NCBI RefSeq assembly: GCF_003614435.1
Contig: NZ_CP025546.1
Location: 868,001 to 932,000, forward strand
Source of the DNA: Mycobacterium paragordonae
Lineage (GTDB): Bacteria > Actinomycetota > Actinomycetes > Mycobacteriales > Mycobacteriaceae
Direction: 5' to 3'
DNA: 64,000 nt
Below are positions 13,509 through 24,070 of the stretch, one piece after another; the first letter of the stretch is position 1; the number at the start of each line of letters is the position of its first letter. Made by a program: the position numbers and the translations under genes. The notes under the pieces are model-generated. The model did no database searches, was not told the origin of the DNA, and worked only from the letters and a program-made list of their open reading frames with translations.

Positions 13509-13512
13509 CAGG

Positions 13513-14513
13513 ATGTCAGGTTCGGTCGCCGTGATCGGCGGCGGCGTCATCGGGCTGTCGGTGGCGCGCCGCGCGGCGCAGGCCGGGTTGGCGGTGACGG
13601 TGCACCGCACTCAGGAACGCGGCGCCTCCTGGGTCGCCGGCGGCATGCTCGCCCCGCACAGCGAAGGCTGGCCTGGTGAGGAACGACTGCTGCGGCTGGG
13701 TCTGGAGTCGCTGCGGTTGTGGCACGAGGGGTTCCTGGACGGACTGGATCCGGCGGTGGTCACCGCGCGCGAGTCCCTGGTGGTCGCCGTCGACCGGGCC
13801 GATGTCGCCGACCTGCGCACCGTCGCGGACTGGCTGTCCCGGCAGGGCCACCCGGTGGTCTGGGAGTCGAGTGCGCGCGACGTCGAACCGCTGCTGGCAC
13901 AGGGCATTCGGCACGGTTTTCGGGCGCCCACCGAGTTGGCGGTGGACAACCGCGGCGTCGTGGACGCGCTGGCCCGGGACTGCGAGCGGCTCGGCGTGCG
14001 CTGGGCGGCGCCGGTGGCCGAGCGCAGCGCCGCCGACGGCGACACGGTGGTGATCGCCAACGGGATCGACGCGCCGACGTTGTGGCCCGGCCTGCCGGTG
14101 CGGCCGGTGAAGGGCGAGGTACTGCGGCTGCGCTGGCGCAAGGGCTGTATGCCGTTGCTGCGCAGGGTGGTTCGGGCCCGCGTGCACGGACGCCAGGTGT
14201 ATCTGGTGCCGCGGGCGGACGGCGTGGTGGTGGGTGCGACCCAGTACGAACACGGCAGGGACACCGCGCCGGTGGTGTCGGGCATCCGTGACCTGCTCGA
14301 GGACGCCTGCGCGGTGATGCCGGCGCTCGGGGAGTACGAATTCGCCGAATGCGCGGCTGGCCTGCGCCCGATGACGCCCGATAACCTGCCCATTGTGCGA
14401 CGACTCGACGAGCGGACCGTGGTGGCCGCCGGCCACGGCCGGTCGGGTTTTCTGCTGGCGCCGTGGACCGCCGAAAGGGTTGTCTGCGAACTCGTTCCGG
14501 TGGGAGTCCAGTG

Positions 14514-14514
<1 letters not shown>
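13513..14514 (+). CDS. thiO: glycine oxidase ThiO
   Basis: An FAD-dependent oxidase of 333 residues that makes the glycine imine used by ThiG for the thiazole ring. The N-terminal dinucleotide motif is VIGGGVIGLSVARRAA. Further family features are ASWVAGGMLAPHSEGW, RPVKGEVLRLR, VYLVPRADGVVVGATQ and the C-terminal GHGRSGFLLAPW. The ATG at 13513 follows the riboswitch directly. Its stop overlaps the thiS start (TGATG), forming a tight thiO-thiS-thiG operon. Confidence 0.95.
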
Positions 14515-16217
<1,703 letters not shown>

Positions 16218-16223
16218 TTCAGC

Positions 16224-16742
16224 TCAGCCGTTGGTGCGCCACCACTGGTAGAGCGAGGAGGTGTCGCCACCCGATGCCCGGACGAAAGCCAGCACGTTCT
16301 TGGCGTCGACGGTCCAGATGACCTCGGCCTTGCCGTCATCGGTCCCGCAGGCCACCTGTCCGGCCGAGTCGGTGGAGCTGCCCTGGTGCCAGACGGTCGG
16401 CGACTTGGCGTCCCCACAGTTTGTAAGCTGGTCGCTGCCAATGAGTTTGGTGAACGCACTGGCCAGGTCCGCGCTGTTGGGGAACTGGAAGTACTTCGCC
16501 GAGGCGGGTCCGCTGCTGTCGGCGTTCTGGCCACAGGCGAGCACGGCCTGCACCGACGGGAATGCGGACTGTACCTCCGAAACCGCCTGTGAGCCGCAGT
16601 TGCTCGAGGAGTAACCCTTCGACAGCGAGCCGGCGAACGCGTCGGTGGGGTCCGCGGATGCGGTGGCGACGCCCGTGCAGGCGAAGCCCCCGACGAGCGC
16701 AGCGGTCGTGATGCCCCGCAGCGCGTTCTTCAGGTAGGTCAT
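16224..16742 (-). CDS. secreted protein of unknown function, tandem paralogue A
   Basis: A 172-residue exported protein. The ATG at 16742 has AAGGAGATGAA immediately before it and gives a Sec signal peptide ending near VATASA-DPTDAF. The mature part has four cysteines that line up with those of the adjacent paralogue (16808-17323). Shared blocks are SKGYSxSNC, CGQNADxxGP, AGQVACGT, AEVIWTxxAKNVL and the identical tail LYQWWRTNG. Two disulfides are likely. I do not recognise a named domain. It follows paralogue B on the same strand after a 65-nt gap. Confidence 0.82.
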   Translation of the reverse strand: MTYLKNALRGITTAALVGGFACTGVATASADPTDAFAGSLSKGYSSSNCGSQAVSEVQSAFPSVQAVLACGQNADSSGPASAKYFQFPNSADLASAFTKLIGSDQLTNCGDAKSPTVWHQGSSTDSAGQVACGTDDGKAEVIWTVDAKNVLAFVRASGGDTSSLYQWWRTNG

Positions 16743-16807
16743 TTCATCTCCTTGGTTGTTGTGGGAAGTGCTCCGCAGGCACAAAGTCCCTGCGGCCGAA
16801 CGAAATA

Positions 16808-17323
16808 TCAGCCGTTGGTGCGCCACCACTGGTAGAGCGCCTGGACGTCGGTGGTGGATCCGCGGATGTAGCTCAGCACATTCTTGGCCTCAGTGGTCCA
16901 GATGACCTCCGCGGCGCCCTGGTAGGTACCGCAGGCGACCTGTCCCGCGGTGGCGCCGGCACTGCCGGTGTGCCACGTGGTCGGTGACTGGCCGCTGTCA
17001 CCGCATGCGGTGAGGCTCTCATCCTTGATACTGGCGGTAAATCCGCCGTTGAGGTCGCCGGTGTTGTTGTAGAGCAGGTACGTCGCTTTGACAGGGCCGG
17101 CGGCGTCGGCGTTCTGTCCGCAGTTGATCGCGGCCGCCACCCCCGCCGGAGGCTCTTTGGGTGTGCAGTTGCTCAACGAATAGCCCTTCGACAGCGAAGC
17201 CGCCAGCGTGTCATTCGGGTCGGCGTTCGCCGTAGCGGTGCCCAGGCAGGCAAAGCCACTCATGAGGCCACCCGTGAGCGCCGCCGCCGTCGCGGCTCGC
17301 AGCACCGTGTTGAGGTGAAACAA
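16808..17323 (-). CDS. secreted protein of unknown function, tandem paralogue B
   Basis: A 171-residue exported protein and the duplicate partner of the gene at 16224-16742. The start taken is the TTG at 17323, seven nt after AAGGAG, giving MFHLNTVLRAATAAAL as the signal peptide with cleavage near ATANA-DPND. A longer form from 17356 is possible. The mature part has the same four cysteines, SKGYSLSNC, CGQNADAAGP, QSPTTWHTGS and the LYQWWRTNG tail. Function is unknown. The compact disulfide form suggests a binding or sensing domain in the periplasm or outside the cell. Confidence 0.78.
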   Translation of the reverse strand: MFHLNTVLRAATAAALTGGLMSGFACLGTATANADPNDTLAASLSKGYSLSNCTPKEPPAGVAAAINCGQNADAAGPVKATYLLYNNTGDLNGGFTASIKDESLTACGDSGQSPTTWHTGSAGATAGQVACGTYQGAAEVIWTTEAKNVLSYIRGSTTDVQALYQWWRTNG

Positions 17324-17697
17324 CTCCTGGCTCCTTAAAAGTCGGCCGACCGACATATGCGGCTGCGTTGATATCGGTGAGTGTATTTCTCAAACTCGCC
17401 GTAGAACAGGGCTTACATGGCAATTGGCATCGTAGAGCTACGCCGGAGCGGTCCAACACATTCCGTCGGCAATTGTCTGTCTGGGCATCGATCGCGGCAC
17501 TGGAACGCACCGAAATCCATTCGGTGTCAATGGATCTGGTGCCTGGCCGGGGCGCCGGCCGGGTGCGGACGCCAAGACCGCCACGAAAGCGGTGGAGGTG
17601 TCCAACAAGCAATTTCAGATTGGTGATGCCGTCGAGACTGCTCTCCGGTATGGTAAGCCTCGCTTCACGCCAGCTAACTCTTTCGACTGGAGAATCC
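17324..17697. other. intergenic region between divergent genes
   Basis: These 374 bases separate the start of secreted paralogue B from the CD225 gene. No gene with plausible codon use is seen. A possible -10 hexamer TATGGT lies at 17649-17654, in position to serve the CD225 gene; I see no matching -35. The stretch must also hold the promoter for the two secreted paralogues on the minus strand. Confidence 0.5.
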
Positions 17698-18039
17698 ATG
17701 ACACAACCACCCCCTCCCGGTTACCCGCCGCAGCAGCCGCCGGCAGGTCAGCAGCCCGACAATTACCTGGTCTGGTCGATCCTGGCGACGCTGTTCTGCT
17801 GTCTTCCTCTGGGGATCGTGGCGATCGTCAAGTCCACGCAGGTCAGTGGTTTGTGGGCGCAGGGTCAGTACGCCGAGGCACAAGCGGCGGCGGACAGCGC
17901 CAAGAAGTTCGTGAAGTACTCCGTGATCGCCGGCGTGGTCGGGGCGATCATCTACGGCGTCATCATCGCGCTGGGCGCGATGAACACCGACACCAGCTCG
18001 GCGGCCATGATGATGGTCGACGCACTGAGCCTGGGCTGA
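17698..18039 (+). CDS. CD225/dispanin family membrane protein
   Basis: A 113-residue protein with a proline/glutamine-rich start (MTQPPPPGYPPQQPP) followed by the CD225 pattern: NYLVWSILATLFCCLPLGI as first membrane segment, then AIVKSTQVSGLWAQGQYAEA and a second membrane segment (YSVIAGVVGAIIYGVII). Bacterial dispanins are of unknown function. The ATG at 17698 is chosen because homology starts there; open sequence upstream does not look coding. The next gene (DUF2752) begins 4 nt later, and these two families often occur together in actinobacteria. Confidence 0.87.
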   Translation: MTQPPPPGYPPQQPPAGQQPDNYLVWSILATLFCCLPLGIVAIVKSTQVSGLWAQGQYAEAQAAADSAKKFVKYSVIAGVVGAIIYGVIIALGAMNTDTSSAAMMMVDALSLG

Positions 18040-18043
18040 TCCG

Positions 18044-18481
18044 ATGGTGACCCGCCAAGGGTCGGTGTCCGCGAAGCTGGGTGCGCGATTGAGCGCCCCA
18101 GTGTTCGTGGCCGCAGCCTCGGCTGTGGCATGCGCCGGCATTTGGCTGGGTGACCCGACGACCCCGAACGGCCCGTTGCCGACCTGCCCCACCAAAGCGT
18201 TACTGGGCATCGATTGTCCCGGCTGCGGCAGCATGCGGATGCTGTACAGCCTGATGCACGGTGATCTGTTGGCCGCCGCCAGATTTAACGCGCTCGGTCT
18301 GGTCGCTGTCGGGCTCCTGGTCTGGGCCTACCTGGCCTGGACGTACGGCCGGGTGACCGGTCGGCGGATCCGGGGTTGGCAGCACAACCGCTGGGCCGCC
18401 ATGGTGACTCTGTCGCTGGTGGTGGTCTGGTTCGTGGTGCGAAATCTGCCCTTTGCCCCATTCAGCGGGCTGTACGTCTGA
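18044..18481 (+). CDS. DUF2752 membrane protein
   Basis: A 145-residue membrane protein. The DUF2752 core CPTKALLGIDCPGCGSMRML (about 49-68), followed by LMHGDLLAAARFN, is intact with its three cysteines. Three hydrophobic stretches are visible: one before the core, one after it (ALGLVAVGLLVWAYLAW) and one near the end (MVTLSLVVVWFVV). Function is unknown. It starts at the ATG 4 nt after the CD225 gene, so the two form a small operon. Confidence 0.87.
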   Translation: MVTRQGSVSAKLGARLSAPVFVAAASAVACAGIWLGDPTTPNGPLPTCPTKALLGIDCPGCGSMRMLYSLMHGDLLAAARFNALGLVAVGLLVWAYLAWTYGRVTGRRIRGWQHNRWAAMVTLSLVVVWFVVRNLPFAPFSGLYV

Positions 18482-18531
18482 TGCTGTACGTCTGAAAGTG
18501 CCGCTCTCGCATCTGGTCTAACGTGGGCGCA

Positions 18532-20034
18532 ATGGTGCACAAATCGAAGATGATTCCGGCGGTGCTGGCCGTTATCGCGATCGTCGCTTTCCTGGGGGTG
18601 GGCTGCGGGCGCGGGTCCAACCAGACCGGGTCCAGCGGCAGCGGCCAAGCGGCGGGCGAGTTCGCGAACACGATCCGCAACAAGGTCACCACCGACGCGA
18701 TGATGTCGCACCTGACCAAGCTGCAGGACATCGCCAACGCCAACAACGGCACTCGCGCGGTCGGCACTCCGGGCTATGAAGCCAGCGTCGACTACGTCGT
18801 CGAGACGTTGCGCAAAAGCGGTTTTGACGTTCAGACACCCGAGTTCTCGGCCCGGGTCTTCCACTCGGAAAAGGGTTCGGTCGAGGCCGGCGGCCTGACC
18901 GCAGACGCGCGTGCGCTGGAATACAGCCTCGGCACACCCGAAGGCGGCGTGACGGGGCCGCTGCTGTTCGCGCCCACCGGAGACAGCCCCGGGTGTGCGC
19001 CGGCCGACTACGACAAGCTGCCGGCGCAGGGCGCGGTGGTGGTCGTCGACCGCGGCGGTTGCCAATTCGCGCAGAAGGAGGACGCGGCCGCCCAGCGCGG
19101 TGCGGCGGCGCTGATCGTCGTCGACAACGTGGACGAGCAATCGATGGGCGGCACGCTCGGAGCAAACACCGAAGTGAAGATTCCGGTGGTCAGTATCACC
19201 AAATCCGTTGGCTTCCAGCTGCGCTCCAAGTCGGGTCCGGCGACCATCAAACTGGCCGCGAACACCCAGAGTTTCAAGGCCCGTAACGTCATCGCGCAGA
19301 CCAAGACCGGATCGCCGACCGACGTGGTGATGGCCGGTGCCCATCTGGACAGCGTGCCGGAGGGCCCGGGCATCAACGACAACGGCTCCGGGGTGGCAGC
19401 GATCCTGGAAACCGCTGTGCAGCTGGGTAATTCGCCGCAGGTACGCAACGCGGTGCGGTTCGCCTTCTGGGGCGCCGAGGAACTCGGCCTGATCGGTTCC
19501 CGCAACTACGTCGAGTCGCTGGACGCCGAGGGCCTGAAGAACATCGCGCTGTACCTGAACTTCGACATGCTGGCATCGCCGAATCCCGGTTACTTCACCT
19601 ACGACGGCGACCAGTCGCTGCCGATGGACGCGCGTGGCCAGCCGGTGGTGCCCGAGGGGTCGGCCGGCATCGAGCGGACCCTGGTCGCCTACCTGAAGCA
19701 GGCCGGAAAGACGGCCCAGGACACCTCTTTCGATGGTCGCTCCGACTACGACGGATTCACGCTGGCGGGTATCCCGTCGGGCGGGCTGTTCTCCGGCGCC
19801 GAGGTCAAGATGTCCCAGGACCAGGCCAAGCTGTGGGGCGGCAAGGCAGACGAGCCGTTCGACCCCAACTACCACCAGAAGGGCGACAATCTCGAGCACA
19901 TCGACCGGACGTCGCTGGGCATCCAGGGCGGCGGTGTCGCCTACGCGGTAGCGCTCTACGCCCAGGATCTCGGCGGGCACAACGGTGTTCCGGTGATGGA
20001 GGACCGCGTCCGGCACGTGCTCGCCAAGCCATGA
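18532..20034 (+). CDS. lpqL: lipoprotein aminopeptidase LpqL (M28 family with PA domain)
   Basis: A 500-residue lipid-anchored zinc aminopeptidase. The start MVHKSKMIPAVL and lipobox LGVGC (Cys25) match the M. tuberculosis protein; a GTG 9 nt upstream is also open. The protease-associated domain covers about 140-260 (GAVVVVDRGGCQFAQKEDAA). The M28 catalytic part follows: GAHLDSVPEGPGINDNGSG (zinc ligands His and Asp), FWGAEELGLIGS (catalytic Glu), NFDMLASPNPGY and HQKGDNLEHID. The next gene is a paralogue overlapping by 4 nt. Confidence 0.95.
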   Translation: MVHKSKMIPAVLAVIAIVAFLGVGCGRGSNQTGSSGSGQAAGEFANTIRNKVTTDAMMSHLTKLQDIANANNGTRAVGTPGYEASVDYVVETLRKSGFDVQTPEFSARVFHSEKGSVEAGGLTADARALEYSLGTPEGGVTGPLLFAPTGDSPGCAPADYDKLPAQGAVVVVDRGGCQFAQKEDAAAQRGAAALIVVDNVDEQSMGGTLGANTEVKIPVVSITKSVGFQLRSKSGPATIKLAANTQSFKARNVIAQTKTGSPTDVVMAGAHLDSVPEGPGINDNGSGVAAILETAVQLGNSPQVRNAVRFAFWGAEELGLIGSRNYVESLDAEGLKNIALYLNFDMLASPNPGYFTYDGDQSLPMDARGQPVVPEGSAGIERTLVAYLKQAGKTAQDTSFDGRSDYDGFTLAGIPSGGLFSGAEVKMSQDQAKLWGGKADEPFDPNYHQKGDNLEHIDRTSLGIQGGGVAYAVALYAQDLGGHNGVPVMEDRVRHVLAKP

Positions 20035-21503
20035 CGCGGCCGCTCGCCGTCCTCCTGCTGACGCTGCTGATCGCGGCCTGCGCGACGACCCACCCGCCGG
20101 CCCGGCAACCGGCCGCCGCACCCGACCCGGGCCGTTCGCTGGCCGCGAAGGTGACCGCGGACGGCATGTTCGTCCACCTGCGCGCGCTGCAGGAGATCGC
20201 CAACGCCAACAAGGGCAACCGGACGACCGGCACCCCGGGTTATGACGCCAGTGTCGACTACGTGGTGAAAGCCCTGCGCGGCAAGGGGTTCGACGTTTCG
20301 ACACCGCAGTTCGAGCGGATGCGGAACGTGTCCGAGGGCAAGCCCACCCTGACGGTCGGCGGCCGCAGCTTCCCGGTGGACCAGGCTTCGCTTCTGGTGC
20401 GGACGCCGCCGGGTGGCTTGACCGGTCAGGTGGTGCGGCCGACCCAAGCCGCCGGCTGCGGTGCGGGGGACTATGCGGCCGCGCTGCCCAAGGGGGCGAT
20501 CGCCGTGGTCGACGACAGCCGCTGCTCGGTGGTCGACAAACAGAACGCCGCGGTGGGCAGGGGCGCCGCGGCGGTGATCGTGATCAGCCAGCCCAGCGGT
20601 CAGGGGGCGCCCCCGACGCTGTTCAACCCGGGCTACTACAACCAGCTGACGGTGCCGGTCGCGGTGGTGGGGGCCAATGGAGCGGCCGCGCTGAAGGGGT
20701 CCACCGCTTCGGTGCGGCTGGTACTGGACGCCGAGAACGTGCGGGTGGTGTCGCGAAATGTGCTGGCGCAGACCAAGACCGGGTCGGCCAATGAGGTGGT
20801 GATGGTCGGCACCCATCTGGACAGCCCGGCTGAAAGTCCGGGCATCAACAATGCCGGTTCCGGGGTGGCGGCGGTGCTGGAGACCGCTCTGCAGCTGGGC
20901 CCGCTGCCGCCGGTGGCCAACGCGGTGCGGTTCGCCTTCTGGGGTGCTGCGGAGAACGGGCTCAACGGGTCCATGGATTACGTGTTCAGCCTGGACAACA
21001 ACGCGCTCAACGACATCGCTCTCTACCTCAACTTCGACATGCTCGGATCCCCCAACCCCGGCTTCTTCACCGACGACGGAGATCAGTCCGGCCCGGCCGG
21101 GCCCGGTGTGGCGGCATCGGACATTCCGGAGGGGTCGGCCGGGATCGAGCGCACCCTGGCCGGCTACCTGAACCTGGCCGGCAAACGCCCGGCCGACATG
21201 CCGGTGAACACCAGGACCGACTACCACCCGTTCCTGGTCGCCGGTGTGCCGGTGGGTGGCATGAACACCGGTGCCTCACAGACGAAAACGACTGTGCAGG
21301 CGCGACTCTGGGGTGGGCAACCCGGCGCCGCCTTCGACCCGAATTATCAGGGTCCCCGCGACACCGTCGACGAGATCAATCGCGACGCGCTGGCGGTGAT
21401 GGGGTCCGGGGTGGCCTTTGCGGTCGGCACCTATGCGGATTCGATCGGCGGCGTCAACGGGGTCACACCGCACGACAAACGCCATCGGACGCGGGTTTCC
21501 TGA
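20031..21503 (+). CDS. LpqL-like lipoprotein peptidase, tandem paralogue
   Basis: A 490-residue M28 lipoprotein that shares the plan of LpqL: lipobox LIAAC (Cys17), IANANKGNRTTGTPGY, PA domain (GAIAVVDDSRCSVVDKQNAA), GTHLDSPAESPGINNAGSG, FWGAAENGLNGS and NFDMLGSPNPGFF. In the catalytic loop AEE of LpqL is AEN here. The first of the two adjacent acidic residues remains, so activity is plausible but not certain. It overlaps the lpqL stop by 4 nt (ATGA). M. tuberculosis has a single gene here, so this is a local tandem duplication or a loss there. Confidence 0.9.
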   Translation: MTRPLAVLLLTLLIAACATTHPPARQPAAAPDPGRSLAAKVTADGMFVHLRALQEIANANKGNRTTGTPGYDASVDYVVKALRGKGFDVSTPQFERMRNVSEGKPTLTVGGRSFPVDQASLLVRTPPGGLTGQVVRPTQAAGCGAGDYAAALPKGAIAVVDDSRCSVVDKQNAAVGRGAAAVIVISQPSGQGAPPTLFNPGYYNQLTVPVAVVGANGAAALKGSTASVRLVLDAENVRVVSRNVLAQTKTGSANEVVMVGTHLDSPAESPGINNAGSGVAAVLETALQLGPLPPVANAVRFAFWGAAENGLNGSMDYVFSLDNNALNDIALYLNFDMLGSPNPGFFTDDGDQSGPAGPGVAASDIPEGSAGIERTLAGYLNLAGKRPADMPVNTRTDYHPFLVAGVPVGGMNTGASQTKTTVQARLWGGQPGAAFDPNYQGPRDTVDEINRDALAVMGSGVAFAVGTYADSIGGVNGVTPHDKRHRTRVS

Positions 21504-21572
21504 GTAAAGTGTGCTGCGAGCTAGGGCCGGCTCACCGCCGACGAGATCGTCGTTTCCCATAGGAGGTTCCCT

Positions 21573-22025
21573 GTGACGGATCAACCGCCGGGCTACCCGC
21601 CGCCGCCGGGTGACTACCCACCGCCCGCGGGTGGATACGGTTACCAGCCTTCCCAGCCGCCGCCCGGCTACGGGTATCCGCCGCCGGCTCCGGGCTACGG
21701 GTATCCGCCACCGCCGTGGAGCAGCACCAACCCGATGGCCATCGCCTCTCTGGTGTCGGCGCTGGTGGGCTGGATCTGCGGCATCGGGCCGATCCTCGGC
21801 GTGGTGTTCGGCATCATCGCGCTGAATCAGATCAAGCAGAACGGTCAAGGGGGCCGGGGCCTGGCGCTGGCCGGCATCATCATCGGCGGGATCGGGATCG
21901 CCTTCATGGTGCTGTACCTGATTCTCGTGATGATCGGCGCGGCCGCCGAGATGGGCAGCTCACACGCGGACGCCGGCCTGATCCTTTTTGGGCAGCAGGC
22001 GTTTTCGCACGGTGCCGCGGCCTGA
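21573..22025 (+). CDS. DUF4190 membrane protein with Pro/Gly/Tyr-rich N-terminus
   Basis: A 150-residue protein. The first 50 residues are repeats of the type GYGYPPP, probably disordered and cytosolic. The rest is a DUF4190 module with two membrane segments (AIASLVSALVGWICGIGPILG and ALAGIIIGGIGIAFMVLYL) joined by GIIALNQIKQNGQGGRGLA. The GTG start at 21573 is well placed behind AGGAGG. Function is unknown. It lies alone between the lpqL pair and lpqM. Confidence 0.85.
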   Translation: MTDQPPGYPPPPGDYPPPAGGYGYQPSQPPPGYGYPPPAPGYGYPPPPWSSTNPMAIASLVSALVGWICGIGPILGVVFGIIALNQIKQNGQGGRGLALAGIIIGGIGIAFMVLYLILVMIGAAAEMGSSHADAGLILFGQQAFSHGAAA

Positions 22026-22033
22026 GGGTCCCG

Positions 22034-22048
22034 CAGCACTAAGTGCTG
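22034..22048. promoter_or_regulatory. 15-bp perfect palindrome upstream of lpqM
   Basis: CAGCACT-A-AGTGCTG lies 67 bases before the lpqM ATG. A possible -10 TAGAAT follows at 22070-22075, which would put the palindrome near the -35 region. It is a candidate operator, or the weak terminator stem of the preceding DUF4190 gene. Confidence 0.4.
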
Positions 22049-22114
22049 AGTATTGGGTTGCGGCCCCCTTAGAATGATGTTCCTTCGGTGCAGGCGGTGG
22101 ACGGGGTTGATCAG

Positions 22115-23578
22115 ATGAAGTTGCGCTCGCGCAGGGTGGTCGCGTCGTCACGCGCCGTGACGGCTTGTCTGGCTGCGGTGCTCGTGGTGGCGGGCTGTAC
22201 CACCATGGTCACCGGACGCGCGGTGTCGGTTCTCAACGATCCGTTCCGGGTGGGCGGGCTGCCGGCCACCGACGGGCCCAGCGGCGCGAAACCGAATGGG
22301 CCGGCACCGACCGGCACCGTGCTCAACACCAACAACGGGCCCATCGACAAGTTGTCGCTGCTGTCGGTCAACGACATCGAGGAATTCTGGAAGAACAACT
22401 ACACCGCACCCTTGCAGGGGTCCTTCAAACCCGTCGACAAGCTGGTGTCGTATGACTCCAACGACCCGAACAGTCCGATCGTCTGCCACAACGAGACCTA
22501 CGATCTGGTCAACGCCTTCTTCACCTCACGGTGCAACATGATCGCCTGGGACCGTGGCGTATTCATGGCGGTCGCGCAGAAGTACTTCGGCGACATGTCG
22601 GTAAACGGCGTGCTGGCGCACGAATTCGGTCACGCGCTGCAGACCATGGCCAAGCTGGTCACCAGAAAAGACCCGACCATCGTCCGCGAGCAGCAGGCCG
22701 ACTGCTTCGCCGGGGTTTACATGTACCACGTGGCCTCCGGTAAGTCGCCGCGCTTCGACATCAGCACCGCCGACGGGCTTGACCACGTGCTGGCAGGGAT
22801 CATCACGACGCGCGACCCGGTGATGGACGCGGACTCCCAGAACGACGACGAGCACGGCTCGGCTCTGGACCGGGTCAGCGCTTTCCAGATGGGTTTCATC
22901 ACCGGCACCTCCGCGTGCGCGGGGATCAACAAGGCAGAGGTGGAGCAGCGTCGTGGCGATCTGCCGACCGCGCTGCGGGTCGACACCGGCGGGGACCCGG
23001 AGACGGGCGAAGTGCAGATCACCGAAGACACTCTGAAGACGCTGATGGAGTTGATGGGCAAGATCTTCTCGCCGAAGAGCCCGCCCACGCTGGTCCTGAA
23101 GGCCGGCGGCTGCTCGGATGCCAAGCCCAGCCCGCCCGCGTCCTACTGCCCGGCCACCAACACGATCAACGTCGACCTGCCCGCACTGGCGACCATGGGC
23201 AAGGTCGCCGGCGAGAAGGAACACAGCCTGCCGCAGGGCGACGACACCGCGCTGTCGATCGTGATGTCGCGGTACGCGCTGGCGGTGCAGCACGAGCGGG
23301 GGCTGGCGATGCAGAGCCCGTGGACCGCGTTGCGCACCGCGTGCCTCACCGGCGTCGCACACCGCAAGATGGCCGAGAACATCGAATTGCCGTCCGGCAA
23401 CTCCCTGGTGCTGACGGCCGGTGACCTCGACGAAGCTGTCGCGGGACTACTCACCAACCACATGGTCGCCAGTGACGCCGACGGCATCAGCGTCCCGGCC
23501 GGGTTCACCCGGATCGCGGCATTCCGATCCGGGGTGGGCGGCGAGATGGACGGGTGCTACTCCCGCTACCCCGGCTGA
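22115..23578 (+). CDS. lpqM: lipoprotein metalloprotease LpqM
   Basis: A 487-residue lipid-anchored zinc protease. The start MKLRSRRVV gives a signal peptide with lipobox VVAGC (Cys28). The zinc motif HEFGH lies at residues 169-173, followed by EQQADCFAGVYMYHV with a third ligand. This matches the neutral zinc metallopeptidase type. In M. smegmatis LpqM is known to be required for conjugal DNA transfer. An upstream GTG (22088) is open but gives no proper signal start. The position after the lpqL genes is conserved. Confidence 0.94.
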   Translation: MKLRSRRVVASSRAVTACLAAVLVVAGCTTMVTGRAVSVLNDPFRVGGLPATDGPSGAKPNGPAPTGTVLNTNNGPIDKLSLLSVNDIEEFWKNNYTAPLQGSFKPVDKLVSYDSNDPNSPIVCHNETYDLVNAFFTSRCNMIAWDRGVFMAVAQKYFGDMSVNGVLAHEFGHALQTMAKLVTRKDPTIVREQQADCFAGVYMYHVASGKSPRFDISTADGLDHVLAGIITTRDPVMDADSQNDDEHGSALDRVSAFQMGFITGTSACAGINKAEVEQRRGDLPTALRVDTGGDPETGEVQITEDTLKTLMELMGKIFSPKSPPTLVLKAGGCSDAKPSPPASYCPATNTINVDLPALATMGKVAGEKEHSLPQGDDTALSIVMSRYALAVQHERGLAMQSPWTALRTACLTGVAHRKMAENIELPSGNSLVLTAGDLDEAVAGLLTNHMVASDADGISVPAGFTRIAAFRSGVGGEMDGCYSRYPG

Positions 23579-23587
23579 TCACGCGGG

Positions 23588-23884
23588 TCAGGCGGGCTCC
23601 CGCTCAGTCTGGGCCCACTTCATCACGAACCAGGTGACCATCACGCCGCCGATCGCAACGGTCGGGATCGCCCAAACCCGCCGGACCAGCATGGCGGTGC
23701 CGCACTGTGCCGCGGCGCTGTCAGCGTGGGCCATAGCCAGGTGGAAGCCGAGGCCGTCGCCGCAACTGATCTGCATGCCGTAGTGGTCGAACTGGTCGAG
23801 ATAAACCGGAAACCACAGCGCCGCCAACCCGATGACTCCGAGTATCAGGCCCGCCGCTCCGATGAACAGCTGACGGTGGCTCAC
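23588..23884 (-). CDS. small membrane protein, Rv0420c homologue
   Basis: A 98-residue protein with an N-terminal membrane segment (LFIGAAGLILGVIGLAALWF), an extracytoplasmic loop with two cysteines (QISCGDG and AAQCGTA) and a second membrane segment (IPTVAIGGVMVTWFVM). The GTG at 23884 (MSHRQLFIG) is preferred because G-rich sequence precedes it and homology begins there. Function is unknown. It is convergent with lpqM, whose stop is 9 nt away. Confidence 0.78.
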   Translation of the reverse strand: MSHRQLFIGAAGLILGVIGLAALWFPVYLDQFDHYGMQISCGDGLGFHLAMAHADSAAAQCGTAMLVRRVWAIPTVAIGGVMVTWFVMKWAQTEREPA

Positions 23885-24058
23885 ATTTTCCCCCCAGCAT
23901 GTTAATGAGGGGTTCGCCACGATGGCTGGATCGTTATTTGTAAGCCCGATGGCCAGCAGCTGTACCAACCATCGGACCACCCCTCAATGGCTACATATGT
24001 TAATGGAGATTCCCCCTCCTCGGTAGCTTTCGCGGGTTCGGGGCGGTGTTATTCCGGC

Positions 24059-24064
24059 TACAGT
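24059..24064 (+). promoter_or_regulatory. putative -10 element (TACAGT) for a leaderless TetR transcript
   Basis: TACAGT lies six nt before the GTG at 24071. That spacing puts the transcription start at or next to the start codon, the common leaderless arrangement in mycobacteria. The same hexamer and spacing occur before virR at 37249. Confidence 0.5.
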
Positions 24065-24070
24065 GGGGCA

